This document shows, piece after piece, positions 45,383 through 53,901 of a stretch of 64,000 nucleotides of DNA (its first letter is position 1; every line of letters begins with the position of its first letter). This DNA is from Candidimonas sp. (GTDB taxonomy: Bacteria > Pseudomonadota > Gammaproteobacteria > Burkholderiales > Burkholderiaceae_B). The DNA lies in the NCBI GenBank assembly GCA_004297945.1, contig SCRC01000060.1, forward strand, positions 1-64,000. The letters run 5' to 3'. Both the position numbers and the translations under genes were made by a program. Under the pieces are notes generated by a model that searched no databases, was not told the DNA's origin, and was given only the letters and a program-made list of their open reading frames with translations.

Positions 45383-46090
45383 ATGCTGCATGTGAAAGAT
45401 GTGAATGTTGCCATTGCCGGTATCCAAGTTCTTCGCGGTGTATCGTTACATGTACTATCCGGGAAGACGACCATCCTGATTGGTCGGAATGGGGCTGGGA
45501 AAACGACAACATTACGCGCGATCATGGGTCTGCTGCCGGTGCAGGCTGGTACTATCGTAATGAATAATGAGAATATTGGCTTGACGGCCGCTTATCGCCG
45601 TGCGAGCCAGGGTATTGGCTTCGCACCGGAGGACCGCCGTTTGGTGCCGGATTTTTCCGTCGAAGACAACATCACGCTGCCAGCACTGGCACTGGGCCTG
45701 CCGGCAGCGGAACGTTTATGTCGTCTAGAGGAAATCTATACGCTTATGCCTCTACTTGGGGCCATGCGCAAACGCCCTGGCGGCGCTGTCTCTGGTGGGC
45801 AGGGGAAGATGGTGGCCCTCGGTCGTGCGCTTATGGTGGCGCGCAACGCCCTACTGCTGGATGAACCCTTTCAGGGACTGGCACCAGCACTGGCTCTTGA
45901 GTATGTACATATTCTGGGTGTGTTGAGACACAACCGACCAGATCTCGCCATGCTGATCACGGAATCGACGCCTGCCCTCCTTGATGAGATAGCCGATGAA
46001 ACTCTCCAGATCGAACGGGGTGAGATATGCCGGGAGGTTGCGGCGGATATTCCGAAGTCAGCCCAGGACAATGCAACCTCTCTGCGATGA
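45383..46090 (+). CDS. Branched-chain-type ABC transporter ATPase LivF
   Basis: 235 residues. Walker A GRNGAGKTT, FAPEDRRLVPDF, signature VSGGQGKMV (in place of LSGGEQQ), Walker B ALLLDEPFQGLAP. The H-loop segment reads ITESTPALL, so the usual EQ/EH is replaced by Glu-Ser; activity may differ from standard LivF. Last gene of the operon. The 46091-46316 interval that follows holds only a hairpin. Confidence 0.88.
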   Translation: MLHVKDVNVAIAGIQVLRGVSLHVLSGKTTILIGRNGAGKTTTLRAIMGLLPVQAGTIVMNNENIGLTAAYRRASQGIGFAPEDRRLVPDFSVEDNITLPALALGLPAAERLCRLEEIYTLMPLLGAMRKRPGGAVSGGQGKMVALGRALMVARNALLLDEPFQGLAPALALEYVHILGVLRHNRPDLAMLITESTPALLDEIADETLQIERGEICREVAADIPKSAQDNATSLR

Positions 46091-46224
46091 CTCTGCAAGT
46101 GGCTCAACATTGGCACGGTTGGATTGGGGATACCACCCTGAATCATTTGAATCGATGGCATCAAGGGATGATTGTAGCGATGGCGTCATCGAATGCGCCG
46201 CTTTGAGAGACGCGCAAACTAAAT

Positions 46225-46245
46225 TCCTCCAGATTTTCTGGAGGA
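46225..46245 (+). terminator. Hairpin after the liv operon
   Basis: Perfect 9-bp stem TCCTCCAGA / TCTGGAGGA with a TTT loop, 135 bp after livF and 70 bp before the TRAP binding-protein gene. The following bases are TACTTACAC, not a real U-run, so terminator function is tentative. Confidence 0.4.
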
Positions 46246-46316
46246 TACTTACACGACACAGTATGTAAAAATAATAACAAAAGGCGCTTGGATCGATCTC
46301 TTATGGAAGTACAAAT

Positions 46317-47246
46317 GTGATGATCAGCCCCGCGCGATGGGTAGCCGCTTCTGATTACCCGGCCACGACAATTCCAGGGCTGGGAATGACCCGCTTTTCC
46401 GAAAGGCTGGCCGAGCTTTCTATAGGTAGACTCCAAGTAGATCTGCAATTCGAAGTTGGACGTGGCACCACGGAGATCTTGAATGATGTTAGCCTTGGTC
46501 GCACACAGATAGGAGATCTGTACTGTGCCCCTTTGGGAAGCGTGGAGCCGATCTTTAGTCTTGCGTCTCTGCCGTTTGTCACCACGTCTATTTTTCAGGC
46601 GCGGAGCCTGCTCGAAATTGCGCGCACGACGTATGAGCGACGGATTTCTCAGCTTGGGGGGCGCTTGTTATATGTATCACCGTGGCCTTCGACCGGTCTG
46701 TGGTCTGCGGTAGATATTCATTCTTTAGAAAAATTTTCTCGCCTACGTGTCCGTACTTACGATGACATGTCGGCATTGGTAATAACTGCGGCTGGCGCGA
46801 ATGCGGTTAGCATTCCCTTTGGCAAGATTTTTGAAGATCTTGAGGCAGGGCGACTCCATGCGGTAATCTCATCTGGCGATGGTGAGGCAGGGCGTCGATT
46901 GCAGAAATACTTGCCTTATTTTTATAACATTCAATACGCGACACCGAACTCATTTTTGGTTGTAAACAGCGCGGCATATGCCTCACTATCCTCCGATTTA
47001 AAAGCTGCTGTGAATCAGGCCGCGCTCCATACGGAGCTTGAGCTTTGGGGGCAGATTTCGTCCCGTAGCGAGAGAAATCGCAACGAGATGATAGCCAGTG
47101 GAGTTAGCATAAGAAGTGATCTTATTCCGGAGATCCGAGGCGTGCTGAACGCGAGTGCCAGGGACGCTATTAATGGCTGGAAGGCAGCTACTTATCCCTT
47201 AGGTGGTACCTTGCTGCAGATGTATTTGGATTCGGTTAATTCATGA
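46317..47246 (+). CDS. TRAP-type (DctP-like) binding protein without a signal peptide
   Basis: 309 residues. The body matches DctP: FEVGRGTTEILNDVSLGRTQIGD, PIFSLASLPFVTTSIFQARSL, GRLLYVSPWPSTGLWSAVDIHSLEKFSRLRVRTYDDMSALVI and EDLEAGRLHAVISSGDGEAGRRL. The start MMISPARWVAASDYPATTIPG begins directly in the mature domain. No signal peptide is seen here, and none in the upstream frames. GTG 46317 and ATG 46320 are both possible. No DctQ/DctM genes are adjacent. Next to an IS graveyard, it is probably a truncated relic, although its frame is intact over the full mature length. Confidence 0.8.
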   Translation: MMISPARWVAASDYPATTIPGLGMTRFSERLAELSIGRLQVDLQFEVGRGTTEILNDVSLGRTQIGDLYCAPLGSVEPIFSLASLPFVTTSIFQARSLLEIARTTYERRISQLGGRLLYVSPWPSTGLWSAVDIHSLEKFSRLRVRTYDDMSALVITAAGANAVSIPFGKIFEDLEAGRLHAVISSGDGEAGRRLQKYLPYFYNIQYATPNSFLVVNSAAYASLSSDLKAAVNQAALHTELELWGQISSRSERNRNEMIASGVSIRSDLIPEIRGVLNASARDAINGWKAATYPLGGTLLQMYLDSVNS

Positions 47247-47257
47247 GTGTTAGTGCA

Positions 47258-47350
47258 GACCGAAAACTGACCCACTTATAGGGGTTGTGCCGATTCAAAA
47301 TTGACCCAGGTGTTTTACTCGCCCTGCCTAATTTTCAGGCAGAGGCAAAT
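47258..47350 (+). mobile_element. IS21-type terminal sequence remnant, copy 1
   Basis: Repeated CGAAAACTGACCCA and TTCAAAATTGACCCAGG, then a T-rich stretch ending AGGCAGAG. Multiple copies of this kind of sequence are found at the ends of IS21-family elements. A diverged copy in the same orientation lies at 50648-50745. No istA or istB remains beside this copy. Confidence 0.5.
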
Positions 47351-47407
47351 GTGTAAAGAACGGATCATGCGAGGAAACGCGCCTCAAACATCAAGAAGGC
47401 TTGGCAT

Positions 47408-47566
47408 TCAAGGTTCCGACGCTCTGGCCCAGCCCAGCCGAAACGAATGCTCCACCGTGGCCCGCACGCTCGCCTTCCAATGCTCAATGCGATTGATCGC
47501 TTTCTTGATCGCACCTTCAGACAACGCGCACCGCTGGCTCGGCGTCATGGCCACGTGCCATTTTAC
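47408..47566 (-). pseudogene. IS5-family transposase fragment
   Basis: The - strand reads VKWHVAMTPSQRCALSEGAI then KKAINRIEHWKASVRATVEH and SFR, the C-terminal part of IS5/IS1106-type DDE transposases (WHxAxRPxxR...IEKAKAxVRAKVEHPFR). The N-terminal catalytic part and the usual continuation after EHPFR are missing. It overlaps in position with no real gene and abuts a LysR fragment. Confidence 0.65.
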
Positions 47567-47620
47567 CGTGGGGATCCTTGTTCTCGATGCGCTTCCCAGC
47601 GCCCACATTTCAAACAGGAT

Positions 47621-47839
47621 GAAGCACTGGCGGTCGAATGCGAGCCAATCACTGTGTGCTGTATTTGCGTGATGCTTAAAGGGCATCCTCTGGTGCACAA
47701 GAAAGTCGTGACGCCTAAGGATCTCGACGGCCTTCCTTTCATTTTCCTAAACCGGGATTATATGACGCACTTTCGCATCGGCAACGCGTTCGCTCCTCAT
47801 GAAAGATTTTGCGCGGTTACTCAAATCGGAGCTCGATAA
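47621..47839 (+). pseudogene. LysR-type regulator fragment (effector domain)
   Basis: Residues ALAVECEPITVCCICVMLKG then HPLVHKKVVTPKDLDGLPFI and FLNRDYMTHFRIGNAFAPHE correspond to the middle of a LysR substrate-binding domain. No HTH or C-terminal half is present. Joined directly to IS5 remnant sequence at its 5-prime side and IS3 sequence at its 3-prime side. Confidence 0.65.
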
Positions 47840-47841
47840 TT

Positions 47842-48011
47842 ATGTCGCCTGATCCCATGGATGACACGGATTGTTGGCGGAGTAACGTCCCCTTGTTGAA
47901 CAGCCCTGGAATTCGGCGAAGTATGAGGAAATTTATTTATACGGCTGTGATATTGTGTCGGACACTAAACAGGCTTTGAGCCGTTACTTCGGTTTTCATA
48001 ATCGTCGATAA
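47842..48011 (+). pseudogene. IS3-family transposase (orfB) fragment, frameshifted
   Basis: SPDPMDDTDCWRSNV, then after a one-base shift PLVEQPWNSAKYEEIYLYGC and DIVSDTKQALSRYFGFHNRR with a stop. This is the end of the DDE integrase domain of IS3 orfB (SMDGxGxxxDNVFVERLWRSVKYEEVYL...RYxxFYNxxRPH). The upstream two thirds and the final residues are lost. Confidence 0.75.
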
Positions 48012-48039
48012 CTGCATTTGACGCCCCCCAGACAAGCTC

Positions 48040-48417
48040 CTAGACAGGATCGAGCAGCGGACGGTTCTTGCGAAATGCTTGCTTGCGCACGATCTTGCCG
48101 TCGCGAAGCGTAAACAGATCCACGCCATCCGCATGAACACGCTTGCCGTCGGCCTGAGTCGCAACGAAGGTCGACTCCGAGACGATCCGGTCTCCCGCAA
48201 CAAAGTGGTTCTCATTCAGCCATCGGACATCGGGCATCGATCCCCACGTTTTCTCAAACTGCTCTCTGACAGCTTGCTTCCCCTCGATGCGGGTACCATA
48301 CGCCTCCGATCCGGAGACAGTGTCGAAAACAATACCGTCGTGAAAGTAAGTCATGATCACGTCGATGTCGTGGCGGTTGAAAGCATCGAAAAGTTTCTGC
48401 ATCTCGTTAACGGTCAT
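48040..48417 (-). CDS. SnoaL-like / nuclear transport factor 2 fold protein
   Basis: 125 residues, SnoaL_2/3 domain: MTVNEMQKLFDAFNRHDIDVIMTYFHDGIVFDTVSG at the start, then IEGKQAVREQFEKTWGSMPDVRW and DGVDLFTLRDGKIVRKQAFRKNRPLL. Such proteins are small alpha-beta cones used as isomerases, hydrolases, cyclases or binding proteins; the reaction cannot be told. Isolated between the IS graveyard and the DAO gene. The 48418-48834 interval upstream carries repeat A (48610-48740), which resembles the upstream region of the DAO gene. Confidence 0.82.
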   Translation of the reverse strand: MTVNEMQKLFDAFNRHDIDVIMTYFHDGIVFDTVSGSEAYGTRIEGKQAVREQFEKTWGSMPDVRWLNENHFVAGDRIVSESTFVATQADGKRVHADGVDLFTLRDGKIVRKQAFRKNRPLLDPV

Positions 48418-48609
48418 CTACTTGTTCCTTTAATTGTGGATGTTGGATTCATCTCGTCCGACGCCTCGCGCAATTCTCGGCTCTCCGGAGCGTGGCAGGG
48501 TACGGGATACATTTTTTACCGTCATAGCGCTATCAGCTAGTACCGCTCCGTTTAGTGCCCCATAACTGTATCGAGGCCGGCAAGTGCGATCCGTATCCGT
48601 GCTGCCATA

Positions 48610-48740
48610 GAGTCTATTCTTGACTGCGTCACAGAAACCCGCAAACGTTTTATTTGTCGATCACGCATTAGCATGACTTATCCATGGATTCGGCGGTTGT
48701 ATAACCTATCTCTACCCTGCAAACTGATCGGTGCTAGCCA
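48610..48740 (-). repeat. Diverged repeat A, upstream of the SnoaL-like gene
   Basis: About 130 bp that align by eye with 50282-50411 at roughly four bases in five. Common blocks: CAAACGTT, TACGCATTAG-like, CTTATCCAT, GATTCGG and GTTGTA. On the - strand it contains CCATGGATAAGT. It lies 190 bp upstream of the SnoaL-like start, so it is probably a duplicated promoter region. Confidence 0.6.
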
Positions 48741-48834
48741 GCGGCAGTGTCTGGACACCGCCTCTTGAGGGAACAATACAAGCTCGGGCCTCAACCCGAC
48801 ACGGCGCTGCTTTCCGACTGAAGTCCGACCCGCA

Positions 48835-50211
48835 TCAGACGATTTTATCCAGCAACGAAAAATAGGTGTAAAGCGCTCGCTGCCCCAGTCTGCGAATCGG
48901 CCTCAGCGGATGGCTAAGCAGCGGCGAGTTGAATATGGGCAGGTCGGAATCGGCCAGGCTTTTGCCCGCAATCAAGATCGCCAGTTGTTTCGAGGCATAC
49001 GCTGAGAACGATACGCCGTTGCCGCTGTACCCTTGGGAATAGAACACCTGCTGGCTTCGGTCGGGCTGCACGATGCGCGGCATCATGTCGTGGGAGATAT
49101 CCATCCAACCGTGCCAGAAAAAAGGCGTTTCGATACCTTTTAGGGCAGGAAACTTGCGGGCAATGGCCTCCTGTACGATCCGCAGATGCTTGGGGTTCTC
49201 TGAGTCCGCTCCGCTGATGGCACTGCGTGAGCCAATCTGTAGGCGTTTCTCGGGCAGGTATCGGTAATAGTAACGGAGCTTACGAGTATCGGTGACGAGT
49301 ATGTTTGAGCGGAAACCGCAGACCTTTACCTCCTCATCAGTCAGCTCACGCGTCACTGCCGAATTGGCCATGATGGGCATGTTTTTATAGGCGGTGAGCT
49401 TGTGCAGATTCGGACTGGTATAGCCGGCGGTACAAATGCCCACAGCACGCGCTCGGACGGTTCCCTCCGGTGTGTGCAGATGATGCACGCCGGCCTCGGT
49501 CGTCCAGGCCTGAACGGGGCTCCCTGTGTGTATTTTGGCACCCAATCGGCGTGCGATACGAGCGTAGCCGTAGGCCAATTTTAGGGGTTGCACGGCGATA
49601 CCCACTGGCTCGAGCATGGCGCCGTGAGACTCCTGGTCACCGATGTATTCGTTGAGAACAGTATCACGGCCAAGAAGGCGAGTCTTATAGCTCAGCACTT
49701 CGTTACACAAGCGTGACTCCGCCTCCAGCCCTCTTAATGCTTTCTCGCTATGGGCGATGAGCAGATTGCCTTCGCCATGCGGCTCACAGTCGATTTCTGG
49801 GTCTTCCGTCATAGCCCTAAAGACTTCATAACCCTCCAAGCTGTTGGCGTGTAATCGACGGGCAATATCGACGCCCCACTTTTTCACCCACTGGCTGCGG
49901 CTCAAGCGCCCCCAAGCTAGATGGCCCTGCCCACCGTTGCGACTGGTGCAGCCCCAGCCAATCTGGTTAGCCTCCAACACGACTGCCTTTATGCCGTGTT
50001 CACGGGCGAGGAATAGCGCGGTAGCCAGACCCGTGAAGCCGCCGCCGATCAGGACTACGTCAACATCCATGTCAGCTCTTACAGGTCCATCATCCTCCGG
50101 TGGATCCCCCGCGTGATAACGCCAATAGGTCGGCGAGTAATCCACCGCCGTGCCAGGTGATGTGTCATAAAGTGGATCGTAATATGGATTATAAGGTTGT
50201 GGAGTAGGCAT
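48835..50211 (-). CDS. FAD-dependent oxidoreductase, DAO family (PuuB-like)
   Basis: 458 residues. FAD dinucleotide motif VVLIGGGFTGLATALFLAREHGIKAVVLEA, then GWGCTSRNGGQGHLAWG (flavin-linkage/active-site loop of DadA/PuuB relatives) and SQGYSGNGVSFSAYASKQLA near the C-terminus. The N-terminus with YDPLYDTSPG and YWRYHAGDPPEDDG is typical of gamma-glutamylputrescine oxidase-like enzymes. Oxidises a primary or secondary amine or amino acid. Upstream repeat B and a shared YATGGATAAG motif link it to the TauABC-like operon. No strong ribosome site before ATG 50211. Confidence 0.87.
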   Translation of the reverse strand: MPTPQPYNPYYDPLYDTSPGTAVDYSPTYWRYHAGDPPEDDGPVRADMDVDVVLIGGGFTGLATALFLAREHGIKAVVLEANQIGWGCTSRNGGQGHLAWGRLSRSQWVKKWGVDIARRLHANSLEGYEVFRAMTEDPEIDCEPHGEGNLLIAHSEKALRGLEAESRLCNEVLSYKTRLLGRDTVLNEYIGDQESHGAMLEPVGIAVQPLKLAYGYARIARRLGAKIHTGSPVQAWTTEAGVHHLHTPEGTVRARAVGICTAGYTSPNLHKLTAYKNMPIMANSAVTRELTDEEVKVCGFRSNILVTDTRKLRYYYRYLPEKRLQIGSRSAISGADSENPKHLRIVQEAIARKFPALKGIETPFFWHGWMDISHDMMPRIVQPDRSQQVFYSQGYSGNGVSFSAYASKQLAILIAGKSLADSDLPIFNSPLLSHPLRPIRRLGQRALYTYFSLLDKIV

Positions 50212-50281
50212 GCGGTTTATTCATCTTGGTCAATGCTAAAAGCGGTTATGACGCGCTTCCTGCGTTTTATTAACTAATGTG

Positions 50282-50411
50282 GAATCCATTCTTGGCTAAA
50301 TGATAGAAACCCACAAACGTTCTATTTCTCGCTTACGCATTAGCTAAGCTTATCCATAGATTCGGCCGTTGTAAGAACCCTCTCCATCCCGCAAACCGAT
50401 CGGCGCTCGCT
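50282..50411 (-). repeat. Diverged repeat B, upstream of the DAO gene
   Basis: Counterpart of 48610-48740. On the - strand it contains TATGGATAAG followed by CTTAGCTAATGCG. It ends 71 bp before the DAO start. Read as a promoter/operator region; the LysR protein encoded at 54433 is the nearest candidate regulator. Confidence 0.6.
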
Positions 50412-50647
50412 GTATCGGATGGGCACATTTTGTGATTTGCAGTGCGGCAGCAGTCACCGCATCCAACTTCGCCAGCTTGATGGATTTGTTGTTGTGCTCA
50501 GCAAAAACAAGGACTGTCATTCAGATCGCCTCGGACTCAAACTTGAGCGTCTGGATCAGCGTTGCGACATTCGACACCGTCATGCATGCCAAACGCCGGG
50601 GTGACTCGTTCACATGGGGGCGTTCTGACACGCGATATTGTTGATAT

Positions 50648-50745
50648 CGGTCAAAAATTGACCATGTTTTGAGGTTTGTGTCGCTCCAAAATTGACCAAG
50701 GTATTCAATCGATCTGCTTATTTTTTAGGCAGAGAATAGAGATGA
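50648..50745 (+). mobile_element. IS21-type terminal sequence remnant, copy 2
   Basis: GGTCAAAAATTGACCATG and CTCCAAAATTGACCAAGG, then a T-rich stretch ending AGGCAGAGA, matching the layout of 47258-47350 in the same orientation. An IstA fragment follows directly. Confidence 0.55.
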
Positions 50746-50758
50746 TCCTCTGATACCA

Positions 50759-50885
50759 ATGCCGCAGCCCTTTGACGCATTTGTGGACAAGCCCGTGGGG
50801 GTAAGCAGTATGTGCCTCGTATCGGTGGCCTCGAACCTTACCGGTTCCGCCGCAGTACGAAGCGGGCGCGGACAAAGATGAAAGT
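50759..50885 (+). pseudogene. IS21 transposase (IstA) C-terminal fragment, frameshifted
   Basis: MPQPFDAFVDKPVGVSSMCL then VSVASN, and after a shift VPPQYEAGADK. This matches the IstA segment PFDxFVExxxRVSxxxLVxxxRNRYSVP. Everything before and after is lost, and it is fused to an IS21 end. Confidence 0.65.
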
Positions 50886-50963
50886 GCGTGAGGATGAATA
50901 ACAGCGCGCAGCGAAGACAGAAACGGAAATCGAGGAGTCTGAACCGTTCTTAGGCAAAACCTT

Positions 50964-51010
50964 GAACTGACCCAAAAAGTTGGAACCGATCTAACCTTTT
51001 GGGGACCCCT
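50964..51010. mobile_element. Possible IS3-type end
   Basis: GAACTGACCCAAAAAGTTGG followed by AACCTTTTGGGGACCCC; two short facing arms around AACTTTT/CCCAAAAA-like sequence resemble an IS3 terminal repeat. Weak, short, and without a transposase beside it. Confidence 0.3.
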
Positions 51011-51087
51011 CGCTAATCTGGGAGCGCGGAACAACTGATATTCAGCGGACTATCAGATCTTGAGAAATGAAAGAAGGCGCCGAAAAG

Positions 51088-51987
51088 TCATGACTTCCCT
51101 TTCCAGGGGATCAGCTTCATTTCCAGCTTGCGCATCAAGATGTCAGTGGCGTATCCGATGATGCCTATGACGATAATTCCCATGAGTACGATATCGGTCT
51201 GGAGGAATTTGGAAGCTACCATGATCATCATGCCCACGCCCTTGTCGGCGGCCACCATTTCTGCCGCCACGACAGTCCCCCAGCACACGCCCAGGGCCAC
51301 GCGCATGCCGGTCATGATCTCGCCCAGCGCGTTGGGAATGATCACGTATCGCAGAATTTGCGGCTTGGACGCCCCCAGCGAATAGGCGGCGAGAACTTTG
51401 TTGAGGCTGACCCGAGATGCACCTGCCCTTGCGGCCAGTACCATGACCCACAACGCGGCGAGGAACAGCAGAATGATCTTGGATTTTTCGCCAATGCCGT
51501 ACCAGATAATGATCAGCGGAATCAGTGCAAGCGGCGGAATCGGACGGGCGAACTCCACAATAGGGTCGAGCCAGCCGCGTAGCGGACCAACCAAGCCCAT
51601 CGCCAGTCCGAGTGGAATGCCAATCACGCAAGCGAAGAAGAAGCCCACGAAAATACGATACATTGACCAAAAGATGTGTTGCCAAAGTGTGTAGTTTCTG
51701 TACCCTACATTGGCTACTTGAATGAAGCTATCCCAGACGGCATGGGGACCTGGCAACCAGATCGGACTGACCCAACCTGTCGCAGTGATCAGTTGCCAAG
51801 TGGCAAGTAATACGACCACTGAAAAAAAGCTCCAAGCCCGGCTGGGTTTAAGGGCCGTGACGTCCCCAAACGTCACGATTTTTCGCTCAATCAGCCCGTT
51901 GCTGTAATTGCCGAAGAATATTTTTAGTTTTTGTCCGAAATGGTTGCCGGACTGACGGACCAGTGTGGAATGTGACACTTTAGACAT
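51088..51987 (-). CDS. TauC/SsuC-like ABC transporter permease
   Basis: 299 residues, about six membrane segments after a 50-residue hydrophilic N-terminus. IWLPGPHAVWDSF and GIPLGLAMGLVGPLRGWLDPIVEFARPIPPLALIPLIIIWYG are hallmark blocks; the EAA-like loop reads AAYSLGASKPQILRYVIIPNALGEI. GGGAG lies 6 nt before the start. Overlaps the ATPase gene by 8 nt. Forms a TauABC/SsuABC-type importer with the next two genes. Confidence 0.9.
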   Translation of the reverse strand: MSKVSHSTLVRQSGNHFGQKLKIFFGNYSNGLIERKIVTFGDVTALKPSRAWSFFSVVVLLATWQLITATGWVSPIWLPGPHAVWDSFIQVANVGYRNYTLWQHIFWSMYRIFVGFFFACVIGIPLGLAMGLVGPLRGWLDPIVEFARPIPPLALIPLIIIWYGIGEKSKIILLFLAALWVMVLAARAGASRVSLNKVLAAYSLGASKPQILRYVIIPNALGEIMTGMRVALGVCWGTVVAAEMVAADKGVGMMIMVASKFLQTDIVLMGIIVIGIIGYATDILMRKLEMKLIPWKGKS

Positions 51988-52801
51988 GTGAATCTCCCTT
52001 AGATGACCCTTGCAAACCCATGATTTCGTCTTCCATTCCCCAAATCATGGAAAGGATCTCTTCACGCTTCTCCACGAACTCCGGCTGGCTCCGAATCTCG
52101 CGTGGATTCATGCTCATGCTCTGTTCGGCGTAGGGCAGACGAAACTCTCGCACGATGCGGCCCGGTCGCGGCGCCATGACTATCAGTCGCTCCCCCAGGA
52201 AAAGGGCTTCGTCTACGGAGTGCGTGATCAACACAATCGTCTTGCCGGTTTCCTTCCAGAGTTTAAGCACCAGCCCTTGCATTTTTTCGCGCGTAAGTGC
52301 ATCCAGCGCACCCAATGGCTCATCCATCAAAATCACATCGGGGTCGTTGGCCAGGCACCGCGCCAGCGCGACACGTTGCTGCATTCCACCTGACAACTCG
52401 TACACTGATTTCCTAGAGAAATCTTGCAGGCCGACCTTCTTGAGCAGGTTCGCGACGATACGATCCACCTCCATTGCCGGCGTACCCTTCATTTTGGGAC
52501 CGAACCCGACGTTGTCCTTGACCGACATCCATTCAAACAACGCGCCTTGCTGAAACACCATGCCGCGCTTGGGACTGGGACCGCGTATAGCCGCACCACC
52601 TAACGTCAGTAGGCCTGAACTATGGGCAAGAAAGCCGGCCATGATGTTGAGCATGGTGGACTTGCCGCAGCCCGACGGTCCCAATACAGTGACCAGCTCG
52701 CCGCTTTGAATCGTAAGATCAACGTTTTGCAGTGCATGCACCGCGCTGCCGTCCGGTAATTTGAACGTCATGGAGATGCCACTCAATACGAACTGAGCCA
52801 T
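51980..52801 (-). CDS. TauB/SsuB-like ABC transporter ATPase
   Basis: 273 residues. Walker A GPSGCGKST, Q-loop VFQQGALFEWMSVKDNVGFG, signature LSGGMQQRVALARCLANDP, Walker B VILMDEPLGALDA, H-loop ITHSVDEALFL. Best match to nitrate/sulfonate/taurine-type ATPases. GAGG lies 8 nt before the ATG. Confidence 0.92.
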   Translation of the reverse strand: MAQFVLSGISMTFKLPDGSAVHALQNVDLTIQSGELVTVLGPSGCGKSTMLNIMAGFLAHSSGLLTLGGAAIRGPSPKRGMVFQQGALFEWMSVKDNVGFGPKMKGTPAMEVDRIVANLLKKVGLQDFSRKSVYELSGGMQQRVALARCLANDPDVILMDEPLGALDALTREKMQGLVLKLWKETGKTIVLITHSVDEALFLGERLIVMAPRPGRIVREFRLPYAEQSMSMNPREIRSQPEFVEKREEILSMIWGMEDEIMGLQGSSKGDSHV

Positions 52802-52905
52802 AAGTAAAACCTCTATATCAGCAAAAATTTTAAAAGTAAATGTTCACAGTGCACTCCCCGAGACAGCAGCCGACTTGCTTCCACTCGGGAAATCGGTTGC
52901 ACGGC

Positions 52906-53901
52906 TTATTTCACGTTCTTATAGAACTTGTCACTGAACACCGCAGAATAGCTTGACAAGGCAGACGGCATTTGCTTTTGCTGGACCAGAAAATCAGCTA
53001 CTCCTTTGGTGTAGGCCTGCACGGTGCCGTCAAGGTAGTGCGACAGTTGTTTATCCTTCGTGGGGAAAGTGAAGAGCTTGATCATGGCAGCACCTGCCTT
53101 AGCATTCATGCCGGCAGCCTTGGAAATCACGGGCATCGCCTGGTCGGGGTGGTCAGTCAGGTATTTGGCAGACCTGTCGGTTACGGCCAGAAACTTGGTG
53201 ACCAGCTCAGGATTTTTCTTGGCGAAGTCATCGGTCACAGTGATTAGGTCGAATACGCGAATGCCAATAGCTTGTTGCTCGCGTGCGGTCATCAACACCG
53301 ACCCGAATTTCTTCATGCGTACCAGAGCGCCCCCCCAGCCACAAGCCATCGCCACGTCGCCGCGGGCGAGCGCTGCAGCGCCGTCCGCAGGCGCCATATC
53401 CACAATTTTCACTTTTAAGGGGTTAACGCCCAGATGCGACAATATGCGCAGCAGTTTGTAGTGCGATACTGAGCCAATGGGTACGGCGACCGTCTGCCCT
53501 TCCAGCTTCTTGGCGTTGTTTTTGGTAATGCCAGTTCCCTTGCGCACCACACAGTTATCGTTCTCGTCGTACGCCGCTGCAATGCCAACCGCCTCGATTG
53601 GCAAACCCTGACTGGTTGCAACAATGAAGGGGATCAGTCCCTGACTGTAGGATATTTGAATGTCGCCAGAGGCCATAGCCGCAGACATGGCCGTTCCGGC
53701 GTCAAAGGCGCGCCAATTGACCTTAACTCCCAACTCCTTGTCATACCAGCCGTTGACTTGTGCGAACAGATTGGCAGTCGGCCATTCCAGGAAATAGCCT
53801 ACGGTAATTTCTTTGGGCGTCTGTGCGTAGGCGCTTGAAAAGCTGGCAATCGCCAGAGCGACAGCACCCATTGCCTTGCAAAAAATTGTCTTCATCTTCA
53901 T
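52906..53901 (-). CDS. TauA-like periplasmic binding protein
   Basis: 331 residues. Signal peptide MKMKTIFCKAMGAVALAIASFSSAYA, then KEITVGYFLEWPTANLFAQVNGWYDKELGVKVNWRAFDAGTAMSAAMASGDIQISYSQG, the taurine-type binding protein start. Other family blocks are NCVVRKGTGI and DMAPADGAAALARGDVAMACGWGG. Starts at 53901 (AAAGG 2 nt upstream) or 53895 (8 nt, better). The ligand may be taurine, another sulfonate or a small amine acid. The DAO oxidoreductase upstream could act on it (inference). Confidence 0.88.
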   Translation of the reverse strand: MKMKTIFCKAMGAVALAIASFSSAYAQTPKEITVGYFLEWPTANLFAQVNGWYDKELGVKVNWRAFDAGTAMSAAMASGDIQISYSQGLIPFIVATSQGLPIEAVGIAAAYDENDNCVVRKGTGITKNNAKKLEGQTVAVPIGSVSHYKLLRILSHLGVNPLKVKIVDMAPADGAAALARGDVAMACGWGGALVRMKKFGSVLMTAREQQAIGIRVFDLITVTDDFAKKNPELVTKFLAVTDRSAKYLTDHPDQAMPVISKAAGMNAKAGAAMIKLFTFPTKDKQLSHYLDGTVQAYTKGVADFLVQQKQMPSALSSYSAVFSDKFYKNVK

